Source: Streptomyces exfoliatus (GTDB lineage: Bacteria > Actinomycetota > Actinomycetes > Streptomycetales > Streptomycetaceae). From it: a stretch of DNA of 64,000 nucleotides. Under the pieces are notes generated by a model. It was not told where the DNA came from. It did no database searches and saw nothing but the letters and a program-made list of their open reading frames with translations. The stretch covers positions 253,790 to 317,789 of the forward strand of contig NZ_JNZP01000018.1 of the NCBI RefSeq assembly GCF_000725545.1, in the 5' to 3' direction. The translations under genes were made by a program, and so were the position numbers. Shown here one piece after another: positions 32,317 to 41,356 of this stretch. Position 1 is the first letter of the stretch; each line of letters opens with the position of its first letter.

Positions 32317-33192
32317 ATGACAGAGTGGTCCGTCACCGAGCCGACGAAGCTGGCACCGGCCGACCCCGTGACCCGTCTGCAGGTCCGCATCGTCAACGGC
32401 ACGGTGAACGTGGTGGGGACGGAGGAGAGTTCCGCCCGCGTGGAGATCTCGGAGATCGAGGGCCCACCGCTCATCGTGTCGCAGGACGGCTCCACCCTGA
32501 CGGTGAGCTACGAGGACCTGCAGTGGAAGAGCATCCTCAAGTGGCTCGACCGCAAGGAGTACCGGCGCCGGGCCGTCGTCTCCGTCGCCGTTCCCGCGGG
32601 CGTCGACGTCGAGGTGGGGGTGGTCGGCGCCGAGGCCGTCGTCACCGGCATCAGAGGGCGTACGGAGGTGCGGGGCGTCACCGGCGACACCACCCTCCTC
32701 GGCCTCTCGGGACCGGTCCGCGCCGAGAGCGTCTCGGGCAATCTGGAGGCCCAGTCGGTCACCGGCGCCCTCCGGATCAACACCGTGACCGGCGACGTGA
32801 CGGTCATCGAGGGCGCGGGCGCCTCCGTGAAGGCGGAGACGGTCAGCGGTGACATGGTCATCGACCTCGACCCGGCCGACCTGGACGGGCCGCCCGCCGA
32901 CATCCGGCTCGCCAGCGTCTCCGGCGAGGTCGCCATCCGGCTCCCGCACCCGGCGGACGCGCGGGTCGAGGCGAGCACCACGAGCGGTTCCGTGGCGAAC
33001 GCCTTCGAGGACCTGCGCGTGGACGGTCAGTGGGGCACCAAGTCCGTCACGGGCACCCTCGGTGCGGGCCGGGGCACTCTCAAGGCGACCACCGTCTCCG
33101 GCTCCATCGCCCTGCTGCGGCGCCCCGAGGCCGACGGGGACACCGGCTCCACCTCCTCCCCCACCACCTCCGCGACCGGAAAGGTGCTCTGA
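32317..33192 (+). CDS. DUF4097 beta-repeat protein
   Basis: Protein of 291 residues built of short repeated beta strands around residues 60-270 ('VRGVTGDTTLLGLSGPVRAESVSGNLEAQ', with recurrent 'SVSG', 'TVTGDV', 'TTSGSV' turns), the DUF4097 / adhesin-like parallel beta-helix pattern. It has no signal peptide or membrane helix. In many actinobacteria it is encoded immediately before a PadR regulator, as here (one-base gap), and is suspected to act in envelope or lipid stress responses, though its role is not established. ATG 32317 follows GGGAGG. Confidence 0.85.
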   Translation: MTEWSVTEPTKLAPADPVTRLQVRIVNGTVNVVGTEESSARVEISEIEGPPLIVSQDGSTLTVSYEDLQWKSILKWLDRKEYRRRAVVSVAVPAGVDVEVGVVGAEAVVTGIRGRTEVRGVTGDTTLLGLSGPVRAESVSGNLEAQSVTGALRINTVTGDVTVIEGAGASVKAETVSGDMVIDLDPADLDGPPADIRLASVSGEVAIRLPHPADARVEASTTSGSVANAFEDLRVDGQWGTKSVTGTLGAGRGTLKATTVSGSIALLRRPEADGDTGSTSSPTTSATGKVL

Positions 33193-33193
33193 C

Positions 33194-34093
33194 ATGCCGC
33201 CCGTCTTCGCGCACGGCCGCCTCCGCCTCTACCTGCTCAAGCTGCTCGACGAGGCCCCGCGCCACGGCTACGAGGTGATCCGCCTCCTGGAGGAGCGCTT
33301 CCAGGGGCTCTACGCCCCCTCGGCGGGCACGGTCTACCCGCGGCTCGCCAAACTGGAGGCCGAAGGCCTCGTCACCCATGCCAGCGAGGGCGGCCGGAAG
33401 GTCTACTCGATCACCGACGCGGGACGTGCCGAGCTGGCCGGGCGCGGCGCCGAACTGGACGACCTGGAGCGGGAGATCCGCGAGTCGGTGTCGGAACTCG
33501 CTGCGGAGATGCGGGACGACGTGCGCGGCGCGGCCGGCCGGGTGCGCAGCGAGATGCGCGCGGCGGCGGGCCGGACCCGCACGGCGGAGCCCTCCTCGTT
33601 CGCCGACGCCAGGGAGGAGCTGCGCCGGGTCGGGCAGGAGTGGAAGGAGCAGGCCCGCCAGGCCCGCGCCGAGGCGAAGTCCGCCCGCCACCAAGCGAAG
33701 GAGTTCCAGCGGATCGCCCAGCAGGTGCAGGAGGAGGTCCAGGACCGCTTCTCGCGGGGCGACTGGCCGAAGGGGGTCTGGGAGGGCCTCTCGGACATCA
33801 CGGCCCAGCTCGGCGGCCTGGTGGCGGGTACGACCCACCCGAAGGCGGCCGCCCAGGAGCCGTCGTTCATGACGGCCCCGGTCGACGAGGTGCCGGAGTG
33901 GGCGCGGGACACGGAGGGCTCGGGCGACCCGGCCCGTGACCTCGACCGGCTCCTCGACCGTTTCCGCGACGAGATCCGCGACGCGGCCCGTGACCACGGC
34001 GTGAGCCAGGACCAACTGGCCGAGGCCCGCGACCAGCTGTCGGCGGCGGCGATCCGGATCACGGGCATGCTGCGGTCCCGCCCCACGCCGTAG
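33194..34093 (+). CDS. PadR family transcriptional regulator with long coiled-coil tail
   Basis: DNA-binding regulator of 299 residues. The PadR winged helix is N-terminal (RLYLLKLLDEAPRHGYEVIRLLEERF, YAPSAGTVYPRLAKLEAEGLV, YSITDAGRAEL; residues 8-80). It is followed by an unusually long Ala/Arg/Glu-rich helical region (90-180) likely to be a coiled coil and then a low-complexity tail with a final helix. It is co-transcribed with the DUF4097 gene one base upstream and presumably represses this operon through the repeats before it (inference). A GC-rich hairpin follows. Confidence 0.88.
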   Translation: MPPVFAHGRLRLYLLKLLDEAPRHGYEVIRLLEERFQGLYAPSAGTVYPRLAKLEAEGLVTHASEGGRKVYSITDAGRAELAGRGAELDDLEREIRESVSELAAEMRDDVRGAAGRVRSEMRAAAGRTRTAEPSSFADAREELRRVGQEWKEQARQARAEAKSARHQAKEFQRIAQQVQEEVQDRFSRGDWPKGVWEGLSDITAQLGGLVAGTTHPKAAAQEPSFMTAPVDEVPEWARDTEGSGDPARDLDRLLDRFRDEIRDAARDHGVSQDQLAEARDQLSAAAIRITGMLRSRPTP

Positions 34094-34120
34094 CCGGACG
34101 GGGCGGGAGCCAGGGCCGGG

Positions 34121-34143
34121 GCCGGGCCGGGATCGGGCCCGGC
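34121..34143 (+). terminator. hairpin after the PadR gene
   Basis: GCCGGGCC (34121-34128) and GGCCCGGC (34136-34143) pair perfectly over a seven-base loop, 28 bases after the PadR stop. Confidence 0.55.
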
Positions 34144-34154
34144 GGCCCCGCCCG

Positions 34155-34240
34155 GTCCGGCCGACAGCGAGCCTCAGCCCCGGTCGGCGTCACCGCCCCG
34201 TCCGGCCGACAGCGGGCCTCAGCCCCGGTCGGCGGTCACC
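34155..34240. repeat. 45-bp tandem duplication over the GH5 gene end
   Basis: The segment GTCCGGCCGACAGCGNGCC through GGTCGGCG and TCACCG occurs at 34155-34195 and again at 34200-34240, offset 45 bases, with one substitution and one indel. The right copy contains the last codons and stop of the GH5 gene; the left copy is a duplicate of that end, including a second TGA. Confidence 0.85.
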
Positions 34241-35586
34241 GTCACCCGGGTGCCCGGGGCCGCGAGGATCCAGGCCCTGCCCGGCGACGTGCGGAGCACC
34301 ATCGCCCCTCCGCCGGCCGTCACCCGCCAGGTGCCGGGCGGCAGGGAGAGTTCGGTGACCCGGGGGCCGCGCCGGGCGGAGTCGTACGAGAGGCGGTAGA
34401 CGCCTGCCGCGCCGTCGTAGGCGGCGGAGCGGACCGTGCCCGCGACCGCCTCCGCGTACGGCTCGGCGGTGAGCTCCTTGTTCGTACGGAAGGTCCCGGC
34501 GCCGTCCACCGCGCAGTAGCCGCCGCCGTAGCACCAGACGTAGCCGGCCCAGCCGGAGCCGTAGCGGCCCAGGGAGGCCATCGCCTCTCGGTAGAAGCGG
34601 TTCATGTTCGGAAGGGAGTTGTTGAGCGGACCCCATTCGCCCACCACGACGGGCACCTTGTACTCCTCGGGGTACCGGGTGACGGCCCGCTCGTAGTTCT
34701 CGATCCAGCCGGCGGCCGGGTCGTAGTCGGCACCCGCCTCCATGGCGGTGTTGTAGAAGTGGGGGGCGTAGACGACCTTCGGGTCGTCGATCCGCCCGAG
34801 CCCGGTGGGCACCCCCTCGCCGACGATCGGGGTCGGCTCGACGAAGACCCAGGTGGAGGGGTCGACCGAACGGACGGCGTCCGCGAGGCGGTTGTACATC
34901 GGGGTGAGGTGGTCCCGTTCGACGCGGCGGGCCGCCGTCGCCAGGTCCTCGCCCTCCCGTATCTCGCCCATCGGCTCGTTGATCAGGTCGTAGCCGAGGA
35001 CGGCCGGGTGGTCCTCGAAGCGGTCCGCGAGCACCCGCCACATGCGGGCCTGGGCGCGCCGCAGGTCCTCGTCCTGGTAGAGGTGGGTGAAGGCACGCTG
35101 GACGGCGGGTTCGAAGTACTCGGAGAACCAGTCGTCCGGATGCGGGGTGAAGGGCAGCCCGTCGGTCCTGGTCGCCCACGCGGGCACGCCCCGGTGGCCG
35201 AACGCGGGGCCGAACACGTCCTGGTGGGCGTCGATGAGGACCTTGACGTCATGTTTCCTGGCCCAGTCCAGGATCCGTTCGATCTTCCGCAGGTAGTCCT
35301 GGCTGTACTCGCCCGGCCGGGGTTCCAGGTCGTCCCAGAAGACCAGGAGGCGGGCGAAGTTGAAGCCCTTGGCCCGCATGTCGCGGAAGTGCCGTTCGGT
35401 GATCGCGGAGAGGGCGGCGGCGCCACGGTTCGCCTTGTCCTCGACGTTCCAGCCGCGCAGGGTGAGGGTGCGGCCGTGTTCGTCGGTGAGTGCGGGGATG
35501 CCGGCCGGGACCGGTTCCGCGTGGGCGGCGGTCGGGGCGAGCAGTGCGGCGACGACGGCACCGGCCGTCAGGATGGTGCGCAGCAA
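34219..35586 (-). CDS. secreted GH5 glycosidase (endoglycoceramidase/cellulase-like)
   Basis: Extracellular glycoside hydrolase of 455 residues. A signal peptide (to about residue 23, AHA) precedes a GH5 barrel with catalytic acid Glu204 in GYDLINEPMGE and nucleophile Glu317 in VVVGEWGP. 'LRGWNVEDKANRG', 'LLVFWDDLEPRPGEY' and 'LIDAHQDVFG' resemble the endoglycosylceramidase branch of GH5 rather than true cellulases. The last 80 residues form a beta-sandwich-like extension ('WRVTAGGGAMVL'). The gene end is duplicated outside the frame. It is a monocistronic-looking gene; the substrate (glycolipid or beta-glucan) is not certain. Confidence 0.85.
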   Translation of the reverse strand: MLRTILTAGAVVAALLAPTAAHAEPVPAGIPALTDEHGRTLTLRGWNVEDKANRGAAALSAITERHFRDMRAKGFNFARLLVFWDDLEPRPGEYSQDYLRKIERILDWARKHDVKVLIDAHQDVFGPAFGHRGVPAWATRTDGLPFTPHPDDWFSEYFEPAVQRAFTHLYQDEDLRRAQARMWRVLADRFEDHPAVLGYDLINEPMGEIREGEDLATAARRVERDHLTPMYNRLADAVRSVDPSTWVFVEPTPIVGEGVPTGLGRIDDPKVVYAPHFYNTAMEAGADYDPAAGWIENYERAVTRYPEEYKVPVVVGEWGPLNNSLPNMNRFYREAMASLGRYGSGWAGYVWCYGGGYCAVDGAGTFRTNKELTAEPYAEAVAGTVRSAAYDGAAGVYRLSYDSARRGPRVTELSLPPGTWRVTAGGGAMVLRTSPGRAWILAAPGTRVTVTADRG

Positions 35587-35707
35587 GGGAGACCTCCGGC
35601 ACGACGAGGTGAGGATTGTTCATGTTTCGCGTGCCGGAGATACCATCAGCAGTCCTGACGAGTCATCAAGAGGTCGTCAGGAGGTATTCACGAAGTCGCC
35701 CGGGGAT

Positions 35708-36673
35708 TCACGAGGTCGTGAGGACGATCTTGCCGAAGAGTTCGCCGGAGGCGATCTTCTCGAAGCCCTCCCGCGCCCGGTCCAGCGGCAGGACCTCGTC
35801 GATCACCGGACGGACGCCCGTGGCCGCGCAGAAGGACAGCAGGTCCTCCAGTTCGTCCTTGGAACCCATCGTCGAGCCGACGACCTTCAGCTCCAGGAAG
35901 AAGATCCGGGTCAGCTCGGCGTGTGCGGGCCGGTCGCCGCTCGTGGCGCCCGAGATGACGAGCGTGCCGCCCGGCCGCAGCGACTTGACCGAGTGGGACC
36001 AGGTGGCGGCGCCGACGGTCTCGATGACCGCGTCCACCCGCTGCGGGAGCCGGGCGCCCGGCTCGAAGGCCTCGACGGCACCCAGCTCCACGGCCCGCTT
36101 GCGCTTGGCCTCGTCGCGGCTGGTGGCGAAGACCCGGAGGCCGGCCGCCTTGCCGAGAGCGATGGCGGCGGTGGCGACACCGCCGCCCGCGCCCTGCACG
36201 AGCACCGAGTCCCCGGGCCGTACCCCGGCGTTGGTGAAGAGCATCCGGTAGGCGGTCAGCCAGGCGGTGGGCAGGCAGGCGGCCTCCTCGAAGGAGAGTT
36301 CCTTCGGCTTGGGCAGCACGTTCCAGCGGGGCACGCTGACCCGCTCGGCGAAGGTGCCCTGGTAGCGCTCGGTGAGGATGGACCGGGGCTCGTCGGGCCC
36401 GACACCGTGCCCCGTCTGGCCGATCACGGAGTGCAGGACGACCTCGTTGCCGTCCTCGTCGATGCCGGCGGCGTCGCAGCCGAGGATCATCGGCAGCTTC
36501 TCCTCGGGCAGCCCGACCCCGCGCAGCGACCACAGGTCGTGGTGGTTGAGCGAGGCGGCCTTGACGGTGACGGTGGTCCAGCCGGGCCGCTCCACCGGCT
36601 CGGGGCGTTCACCCAATTCGAGGCCGTTCAGGGGCTGGTCGCGGTCGATTCGGGCAGCGTAGGCAGCGAACAT
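35708..36673 (-). CDS. zinc-binding-type alcohol dehydrogenase / quinone reductase
   Basis: MDR-superfamily oxidoreductase of 321 residues. The N-terminal GroES-like fold (VKAASLNHHDLWSLRGVGL, LGCDAAGIDEDGNEV) and the Rossmann domain (VLVQGAGGGVATAAIALGKAAGLRVFATSR) are complete. 'GQTGHGVGPDEPRSILTERYQGTFAE' lies where structural-zinc Cys are found in ADHs, but the four Cys are absent, so it is probably a zinc-free NADPH-dependent quinone/enone reductase. ATG 36673 is chosen by homology; the longer frame to 36796 crosses the malic enzyme terminator. Substrate unknown. Confidence 0.85.
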   Translation of the reverse strand: MFAAYAARIDRDQPLNGLELGERPEPVERPGWTTVTVKAASLNHHDLWSLRGVGLPEEKLPMILGCDAAGIDEDGNEVVLHSVIGQTGHGVGPDEPRSILTERYQGTFAERVSVPRWNVLPKPKELSFEEAACLPTAWLTAYRMLFTNAGVRPGDSVLVQGAGGGVATAAIALGKAAGLRVFATSRDEAKRKRAVELGAVEAFEPGARLPQRVDAVIETVGAATWSHSVKSLRPGGTLVISGATSGDRPAHAELTRIFFLELKVVGSTMGSKDELEDLLSFCAATGVRPVIDEVLPLDRAREGFEKIASGELFGKIVLTTS

Positions 36674-36743
36674 GGCCCCGACCCTAGGCCGCCGCGGACG
36701 GCGAGGGGAACCACGCCCCGGTGTGACCCGTGTCGCCCACACG

Positions 36744-36780
36744 GAAGGGCCCCGTCCCGGCGTACGGAACGGGGCCCTTC
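36744..36780 (-). terminator. hairpin after malic enzyme
   Basis: GAAGGGCCCCGT (36744-36755) pairs with ACGGGGCCCTTC (36769-36780) across a short loop, 33 bases beyond the malic enzyme stop codon. Confidence 0.85.
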
Positions 36781-36813
36781 GCGTACCCGTGGGCACGACG
36801 CCAGGTGCGCGCG

Positions 36814-38025
36814 TCAGCGGCGGGCGACGCCCTCGGCGCGGGCGGCGGCGGCGACCGCGGCCGCGACGGCCGGGGCGACCCGCTCGTCGAACGGCGACGG
36901 GATGACGCAGTCGGCGGCGAGCTCGTCCTTCACCACGTCCGCGATCGCGTTGGCCGCGGCGATCTTCATGCCCTCGGTGATCCGGGAGGCCCGGACCTGG
37001 AGCGCGCCGGCGAAGATGCCGGGGAACGCGAGCACGTTGTTGATCTGGTTCGGGTAGTCCGAACGGCCGGTCGCCACGACGGCCGCGTACTTGTGCGCGA
37101 CGTCGGGGTGGACCTCGGGGTTCGGGTTGGCCATGGCGAACACGAAGGCGTTCGGAGCCATGGCCGCGACGGCGGCCTCGGGGACCGTACCGCCGGAGAC
37201 GCCGATGAAGACGTCCGCGCCGGCCAGGGCGCTCTCCAGGGAGCCGGAGAGACCGGCCTTGTTGGTGAGCTCGGCGATCTCGCGCTTGACGTCCGTGAGG
37301 TCCTCGCGGTCGCGGCTGACGATGCCCTTGCGGTCGGCGACGGCGACGTCTCCGAGGCCCGCCTCCAGGAGGAACTTCGCGATGGCGACGCCGGCGGCAC
37401 CCGCGCCGGAGATGACCGCGCGCAGCTCGCCGAGGGTCCGGCCGGTCAGCTTCGCCGCGTTACGGAGGGCGGCGAGGGTGACGATCGCGGTGCCGTGCTG
37501 GTCGTCGTGGAAGACGGGGATGTCGAGGCGCTCCTGGAGCTTGCGCTCGATCTCGAAGCACCGCGGCGCCGAGATGTCCTCCAGGTTCACGCCGCCGAAG
37601 GACGGGGCGAGCCGGACGACGGTCTCGACGATCTCGTCGGTGTCGGTGGTGGCGAGGGCGATCGGGACCGCGTCCACGCCGCCGAACTGCTTGAAGAGGA
37701 TGGCCTTCCCCTCCATGACCGGGAGGGAGGCCTCCGGGCCGATGTCGCCGAGGCCGAGCACTGCCGTACCGTCGGTCACGACCGCGACGACCTGGGACTT
37801 CCAGGTGTAGTCGTTGACCAGCTCGGGCTGCTCGGCGATCGCGGTGCACACCTTGGCGACGCCGGGCGTGTACGCGAGGGACAGGTCGTCCTTGTCCCGC
37901 AGGGGGACGGTGGCCTGCACGGCCATCTTGCCGCCCCTGTGGAGGGCGAAGACAGGATCGAAGAGCTCCTCCGGAGCTCCTTCCGTACCGCTGTCATTGC
38001 GAGGATTGACGATCTCCGCTGCCAT
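36814..38025 (-). CDS. NAD(P)-dependent malic enzyme
   Basis: Oxidatively decarboxylates malate to pyruvate in the cytosol, linking the TCA cycle with gluconeogenic and lipid precursors. The 403-residue protein has the short bacterial malic enzyme layout: 'SLAYTPGVAKVC' with the catalytic Tyr, Lys in 'VMEGKAILFKQFGG', metal-binding 'CFEIERKLQ' and 'FHDDQHGTAIV', and the Rossmann GAGAAGVAIAKF. The last residues are Ala-rich. ATG 38025 is well supported. It is monocistronic with its own terminator, and divergent from the amino acid ABC transporter operon across a 538-base gap. Confidence 0.95.
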   Translation of the reverse strand: MAAEIVNPRNDSGTEGAPEELFDPVFALHRGGKMAVQATVPLRDKDDLSLAYTPGVAKVCTAIAEQPELVNDYTWKSQVVAVVTDGTAVLGLGDIGPEASLPVMEGKAILFKQFGGVDAVPIALATTDTDEIVETVVRLAPSFGGVNLEDISAPRCFEIERKLQERLDIPVFHDDQHGTAIVTLAALRNAAKLTGRTLGELRAVISGAGAAGVAIAKFLLEAGLGDVAVADRKGIVSRDREDLTDVKREIAELTNKAGLSGSLESALAGADVFIGVSGGTVPEAAVAAMAPNAFVFAMANPNPEVHPDVAHKYAAVVATGRSDYPNQINNVLAFPGIFAGALQVRASRITEGMKIAAANAIADVVKDELAADCVIPSPFDERVAPAVAAAVAAAARAEGVARR

Positions 38026-38563
38026 TGGGTTGACCCCTTAAGTCTTCTTCATTTGAGGGTGGTCCACTCCCGGTTGAGGAGGGGTGGGGAGGCACCGCGC
38101 CCGCCGTGTCTGGCAGCCGCGCGGGCGCGCCGCACAACGCGCCCTGAGCCCCGGATGAGGGGTGTAAGGATCCTTCTTACCGGACGGACGGCACCGCAGA
38201 CGAGTCCATAACCCCTCGGTGACGCGACTCATACCGAGTGCATCCGGACATGGACGGAGAGCGACACGTCACCCCATGTCCCGATAGATCTCGCCCCCAC
38301 CCGATTGGCCGCGTTCCGCTCGTCCGAATGGCGAGATCAACAGGAGATTTTCCGGCAGCGGGGAAGAGATTCAGAAGATGATCCGGCCCGGATGTACCGG
38401 CCTGTCGGCATTCGGCCGTCACCCGTTACCCGATTTTGACATCCGTGGCCGTCGGTTTGAGGCGGTCCGAATGGCAAGATGCCGTAATCACACGAGGTCG
38501 CGACACTCGAAGAGATGTACGTGGCCGCCTGGCAACTCCCTCACACGCCGGAGGAACCCGATC
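38026..38563. other. 538-base intergenic region between malic enzyme and amino acid ABC operon
   Basis: No coding gene is supported here. It should hold the divergent promoters of malic enzyme and the ABC operon. Visible elements are a TTGACA (38436-38441), without a convincing -10 at normal spacing, and a 16-base direct repeat, GTCCGAATGGCRAGAT, at 38322-38337 and 38465-38480. I see no riboswitch fold I can name. Confidence 0.6.
38322..38480. promoter_or_regulatory. paired direct repeats upstream of the amino acid ABC operon
   Basis: GTCCGAATGGCGAGAT (38322-38337) and GTCCGAATGGCAAGAT (38465-38480) differ at one base and lie 143 bases apart, the nearer one 84 bases before the binding-protein start. 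Two well-conserved copies in a promoter region suggest a regulator site. Confidence 0.45.
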
Positions 38564-39532
38564 ATGACCGCACGCACCACGCGCTGTACGACCGCCAAGA
38601 CCCGCACCTCCCGTCTTGCCGCGGTCGCCGCCATCGCGGTCGCCGGCTCCGTGCTGCTGACCGCCTGCGGTGACCAGACCGAAGGCGGCTCCGCGACGCC
38701 GACGAAGGAAGGCGGCTCGCCGTCGACCAACGCCGCGCCGCTCTTCTCGAAGCTCCCCGCCGACATCCAGAAGGCCGGTGTCATCAAGGTCGGCACCGAC
38801 GCCTCGTACGCTCCGATGGAGTTCACCGAGGGCGGCAAGATCGTCGGCGTCGACCCCGACATCGCCGCGGCCCTGAGCAAGCAGCTCGGCGTCGAGTTCA
38901 AGTTCACGTCCGGCACCTTCGACGGTCTGATCACCTCGATCTACACCGGCCGCCAGGATCTGATCATGTCCTCGATGACGGACAACAAGAAGCGCCAGGA
39001 GGGCCTGGACGACAGCGGGAAGAAGATCGGCAAGGGCATCGACTTCGTCGACTACTTCAGCTCCGGCGTCTCCCTCCTGGTCAAGAAGGGCAACCCGCAG
39101 GGCATCAACTCCCTCGACGACCTGTGCGGCAAGACCGTGGCCGTCCAGCGCGGCACGATCTACGAGGACACCTTCAAGGCCCAGGCCACGAAGTGCGGCG
39201 CCAACAAGCTGACGATCCAGGCCTTCGACAGCGACGCCGAGGCGCAGACCCGCGTCAAGGCCGGCGGCGCCGTGGCCGACCTGAACGACTACCCGGTGGC
39301 CGCGTACATCGCGAAGACCTCGGGCGGCGGCAACGACTTCGAGGTCGTCGGCAGCCAGAGCGACGTCGGCCTCTTCGGCATCGGTGTCTCGAAGGAGAAC
39401 ACCCAGCTGCGCGACGCCGTCAAGGAAGCGCTCGACGCGATCATCAAGGACGGCACCTACGCCGAGGCTCTGAAGAAGTGGAACGTCGAGGGCAGCGCCG
39501 TCAAGTCGGCCACCATCAACGCCGGCAAGTGA
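38564..39532 (+). CDS. polar amino acid ABC transporter substrate-binding lipoprotein
   Basis: Extracellular solute-binding protein of 322 residues, lipid-anchored: a signal segment (LAAVAAIAVAGSVLL) ends in lipobox LTAC. The type-2 periplasmic-binding fold (SBP family 3) is clear: 'GVIKVGTDASYAPMEFTEGGK', 'IVGVDPDIAAALSKQLGV', 'LIMSSMTDNKKRQEGL'. By analogy it binds glutamate, glutamine or a related polar amino acid, though the ligand cannot be read from sequence. ATG 38564 follows GGAGGA. It heads an operon with permease and ATPase genes. Confidence 0.93.
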   Translation: MTARTTRCTTAKTRTSRLAAVAAIAVAGSVLLTACGDQTEGGSATPTKEGGSPSTNAAPLFSKLPADIQKAGVIKVGTDASYAPMEFTEGGKIVGVDPDIAAALSKQLGVEFKFTSGTFDGLITSIYTGRQDLIMSSMTDNKKRQEGLDDSGKKIGKGIDFVDYFSSGVSLLVKKGNPQGINSLDDLCGKTVAVQRGTIYEDTFKAQATKCGANKLTIQAFDSDAEAQTRVKAGGAVADLNDYPVAAYIAKTSGGGNDFEVVGSQSDVGLFGIGVSKENTQLRDAVKEALDAIIKDGTYAEALKKWNVEGSAVKSATINAGK

Positions 39533-39581
39533 CCTCCCCGACGCCGGCAGAACCTCCCCGCTCCACTGAAGGGCAGTCGTC

Positions 39582-40532
39582 GTGACTGACAAGATCAGCA
39601 AGGACCCGGCCGCCGCTCCGGCCGGGTCCGGCGCCTCGGGCAATCCGTACGAGGCGATCAAGGCCATCCCCGTGCGGCACTACGGGCGCTGGATCAGCGC
39701 CGTCGTGGTCGTCGCGCTGCTCGGCTGGCTCGTCTACGCCTTCTCCCAGGGCAACATCCTCTGGGACACGGTGTGGGACAAGGTGTTCGACCCCTCGGTC
39801 ATCAGCGGCCTGTGGAACACGATCCTCATCAGCGTCGCCTCGATGGCCCTGGGCCTGGTCCTGGGCATCGTCTTCGCGGTGATGCGCCTGTCCAAGAACC
39901 CGGTGACAGGCGCGGTCGCCTGGCTCTACATCTGGTTCTTCCGCGGCACCCCGGTCTACGTCCAGCTCCTCGTCTGGTTCAACCTGTCGCTGATCTTCCA
40001 GTACATCGACCTCGGGCCGATCTACAAGAACGAGACCGTGGACGTCATGACGCCGTTCATGGTGGCGCTGCTCGGCCTCGGCCTCAACGAGGGCGCCTAC
40101 ATGGCGGAGATCGTCCGCGCGGGCATCCAGTCCGTCGACGAGGGCCAGACCGAGGCGGCGCACGCGCTCGGCATGTCCCAGACGAAGACCATGGGTCGCA
40201 TCGTTCTTCCCCAGGCCATGCGGGTGATCGTGCCGCCGACGGGCAACGAGTTCATCAACATGCTGAAGACCTCGTCGCTGGTCTCGGCGGTGCAGTACAC
40301 CGAGTTGCTGCGGGCCTCCTCGAACATCGGCAACACGGCCGGCGCCGTGATGGAGATGCTCTTCGTCGCCTCCATCTGGTACCTCGCGCTGACCAGCGTC
40401 TTCAGCGTCGGCCAGTACTACCTGGAGCGCCGTTTCGCCCGCGGTTCGACCCGTAACCTGCCGCCCACCCCCCTGCAGCGGGTCAAGGCGAACCTCACCA
40501 CGTTCAAGCGTTCCCCGGAGGCATCGGCATGA
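39582..40532 (+). CDS. polar amino acid ABC transporter permease
   Basis: Integral membrane permease of 316 residues of the His/Glu/Gln/Arg type. It has one N-terminal helix ([18 protein letters not shown]), then the permease core with about five helices ('[21 protein letters not shown]', '[27 protein letters not shown]', containing the EAA motif that contacts the ATPase). GTG 39582 is the start. It lies 49 bases after the binding protein and overlaps the ATPase gene by four bases. A single permease gene suggests a homodimeric channel. Confidence 0.93.
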   Translation: MTDKISKDPAAAPAGSGASGNPYEAIKAIPVRHYGRWISAVVVVALLGWLVYAFSQGNILWDTVWDKVFDPSVISGLWNTILISVASMALGLVLGIVFAVMRLSKNPVTGAVAWLYIWFFRGTPVYVQLLVWFNLSLIFQYIDLGPIYKNETVDVMTPFMVALLGLGLNEGAYMAEIVRAGIQSVDEGQTEAAHALGMSQTKTMGRIVLPQAMRVIVPPTGNEFINMLKTSSLVSAVQYTELLRASSNIGNTAGAVMEMLFVASIWYLALTSVFSVGQYYLERRFARGSTRNLPPTPLQRVKANLTTFKRSPEASA

Positions 40533-41296
40533 CCGGTCAGCCCATGGTCAAGGCGGAGGGCGTCCACAAGTCGTACGGCGCCGCCCACATCCTCCGCGGC
40601 ATCGACCTGGAGGTGCAGAACGGCGAGGTCTTCTGCCTCGTCGGCCCCTCCGGCTCCGGCAAGTCGACCTTCCTCCGCTGCATCAACCACCTGGAGCGGA
40701 TCGACGGCGGCCGGCTGTCGGTCGACGGCCACCTGGTCGGCTACCGGCAGAAGGGCGACAAGCTCTACGAGCTGAAGGACAGCGAGGTCGCGGTCCAGCG
40801 CCGTGACATCGGCATGGTCTTCCAGCGCTTCAACCTCTTCCCGCACATGACGGCCCTGGGCAACGTCATGGAGGCCCCGATCCAGGTGAAGGGCGAGTCC
40901 AAGGCGGTGGCGCGCGAGCGCGCCGAGCGTCTGCTCGACCGGGTCGGCCTGCGGGACAAGATGGGCAACTACCCGTCGCAGCTCTCCGGCGGCCAGCAGC
41001 AGCGCGTCGCCATCGCCCGCGCGCTGGCGATGGAGCCGAAGCTGATGCTCTTCGACGAGCCGACCTCGGCGCTCGACCCGGAGCTGGTCGGTGACGTCCT
41101 CGACGTCATGCGGGACCTCGCCGAGTCGGGCATGACGATGATCGTCGTCACCCACGAGATGGGCTTCGCCCGCGAGGTCGGCGATTCGCTGGTCTTCATG
41201 GACGGCGGCGTGGTGGTCGAGTCGGGCAACCCGCGGGACGTCCTGGGCAACCCGCAGCACGACCGGACGAAGGCGTTCCTGTCGAAGGTGCTGTAA
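40529..41296 (+). CDS. polar amino acid ABC transporter ATP-binding protein
   Basis: ATPase subunit of 255 residues that powers import by the preceding permease. Walker A is GPSGSGKST, the Q-loop is in [10 protein letters not shown], the signature is LSGGQQQ, Walker B is [13 protein letters not shown] and the H-loop is [12 protein letters not shown]. These GlnQ/HisP-type features ('[16 protein letters not shown]') mark the polar amino acid uptake class. It starts at ATG 40529, overlapping the permease stop, and ends before a bidirectional hairpin. Confidence 0.95.
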   Translation: MTGQPMVKAEGVHKSYGAAHILRGIDLEVQNGEVFCLVGPSGSGKSTFLRCINHLERIDGGRLSVDGHLVGYRQKGDKLYELKDSEVAVQRRDIGMVFQRFNLFPHMTALGNVMEAPIQVKGESKAVARERAERLLDRVGLRDKMGNYPSQLSGGQQQRVAIARALAMEPKLMLFDEPTSALDPELVGDVLDVMRDLAESGMTMIVVTHEMGFAREVGDSLVFMDGGVVVESGNPRDVLGNPQHDRTKAFLSKVL

Positions 41297-41311
41297 GGCG
41301 CGGAACGGAGG

Positions 41312-41344
41312 AAGGGGCGGTACGGGTGACCCGTACCGCCCCTT
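41312..41344. terminator. bidirectional hairpin between ABC operon and methyltransferase
   Basis: AAGGGGCGGTACGGG (41312-41326) and CCCGTACCGCCCCTT (41330-41344) pair perfectly with a TGA loop, between convergent genes. Confidence 0.9.
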
Positions 41345-41356
41345 TCCCTGTCCTGG

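Noticed and set aside
38436..38464. Housekeeping promoter TTGACA before the amino acid ABC operon
   Set aside because: The sequence 17 bases on (GAGGCG) does not resemble a -10 box.
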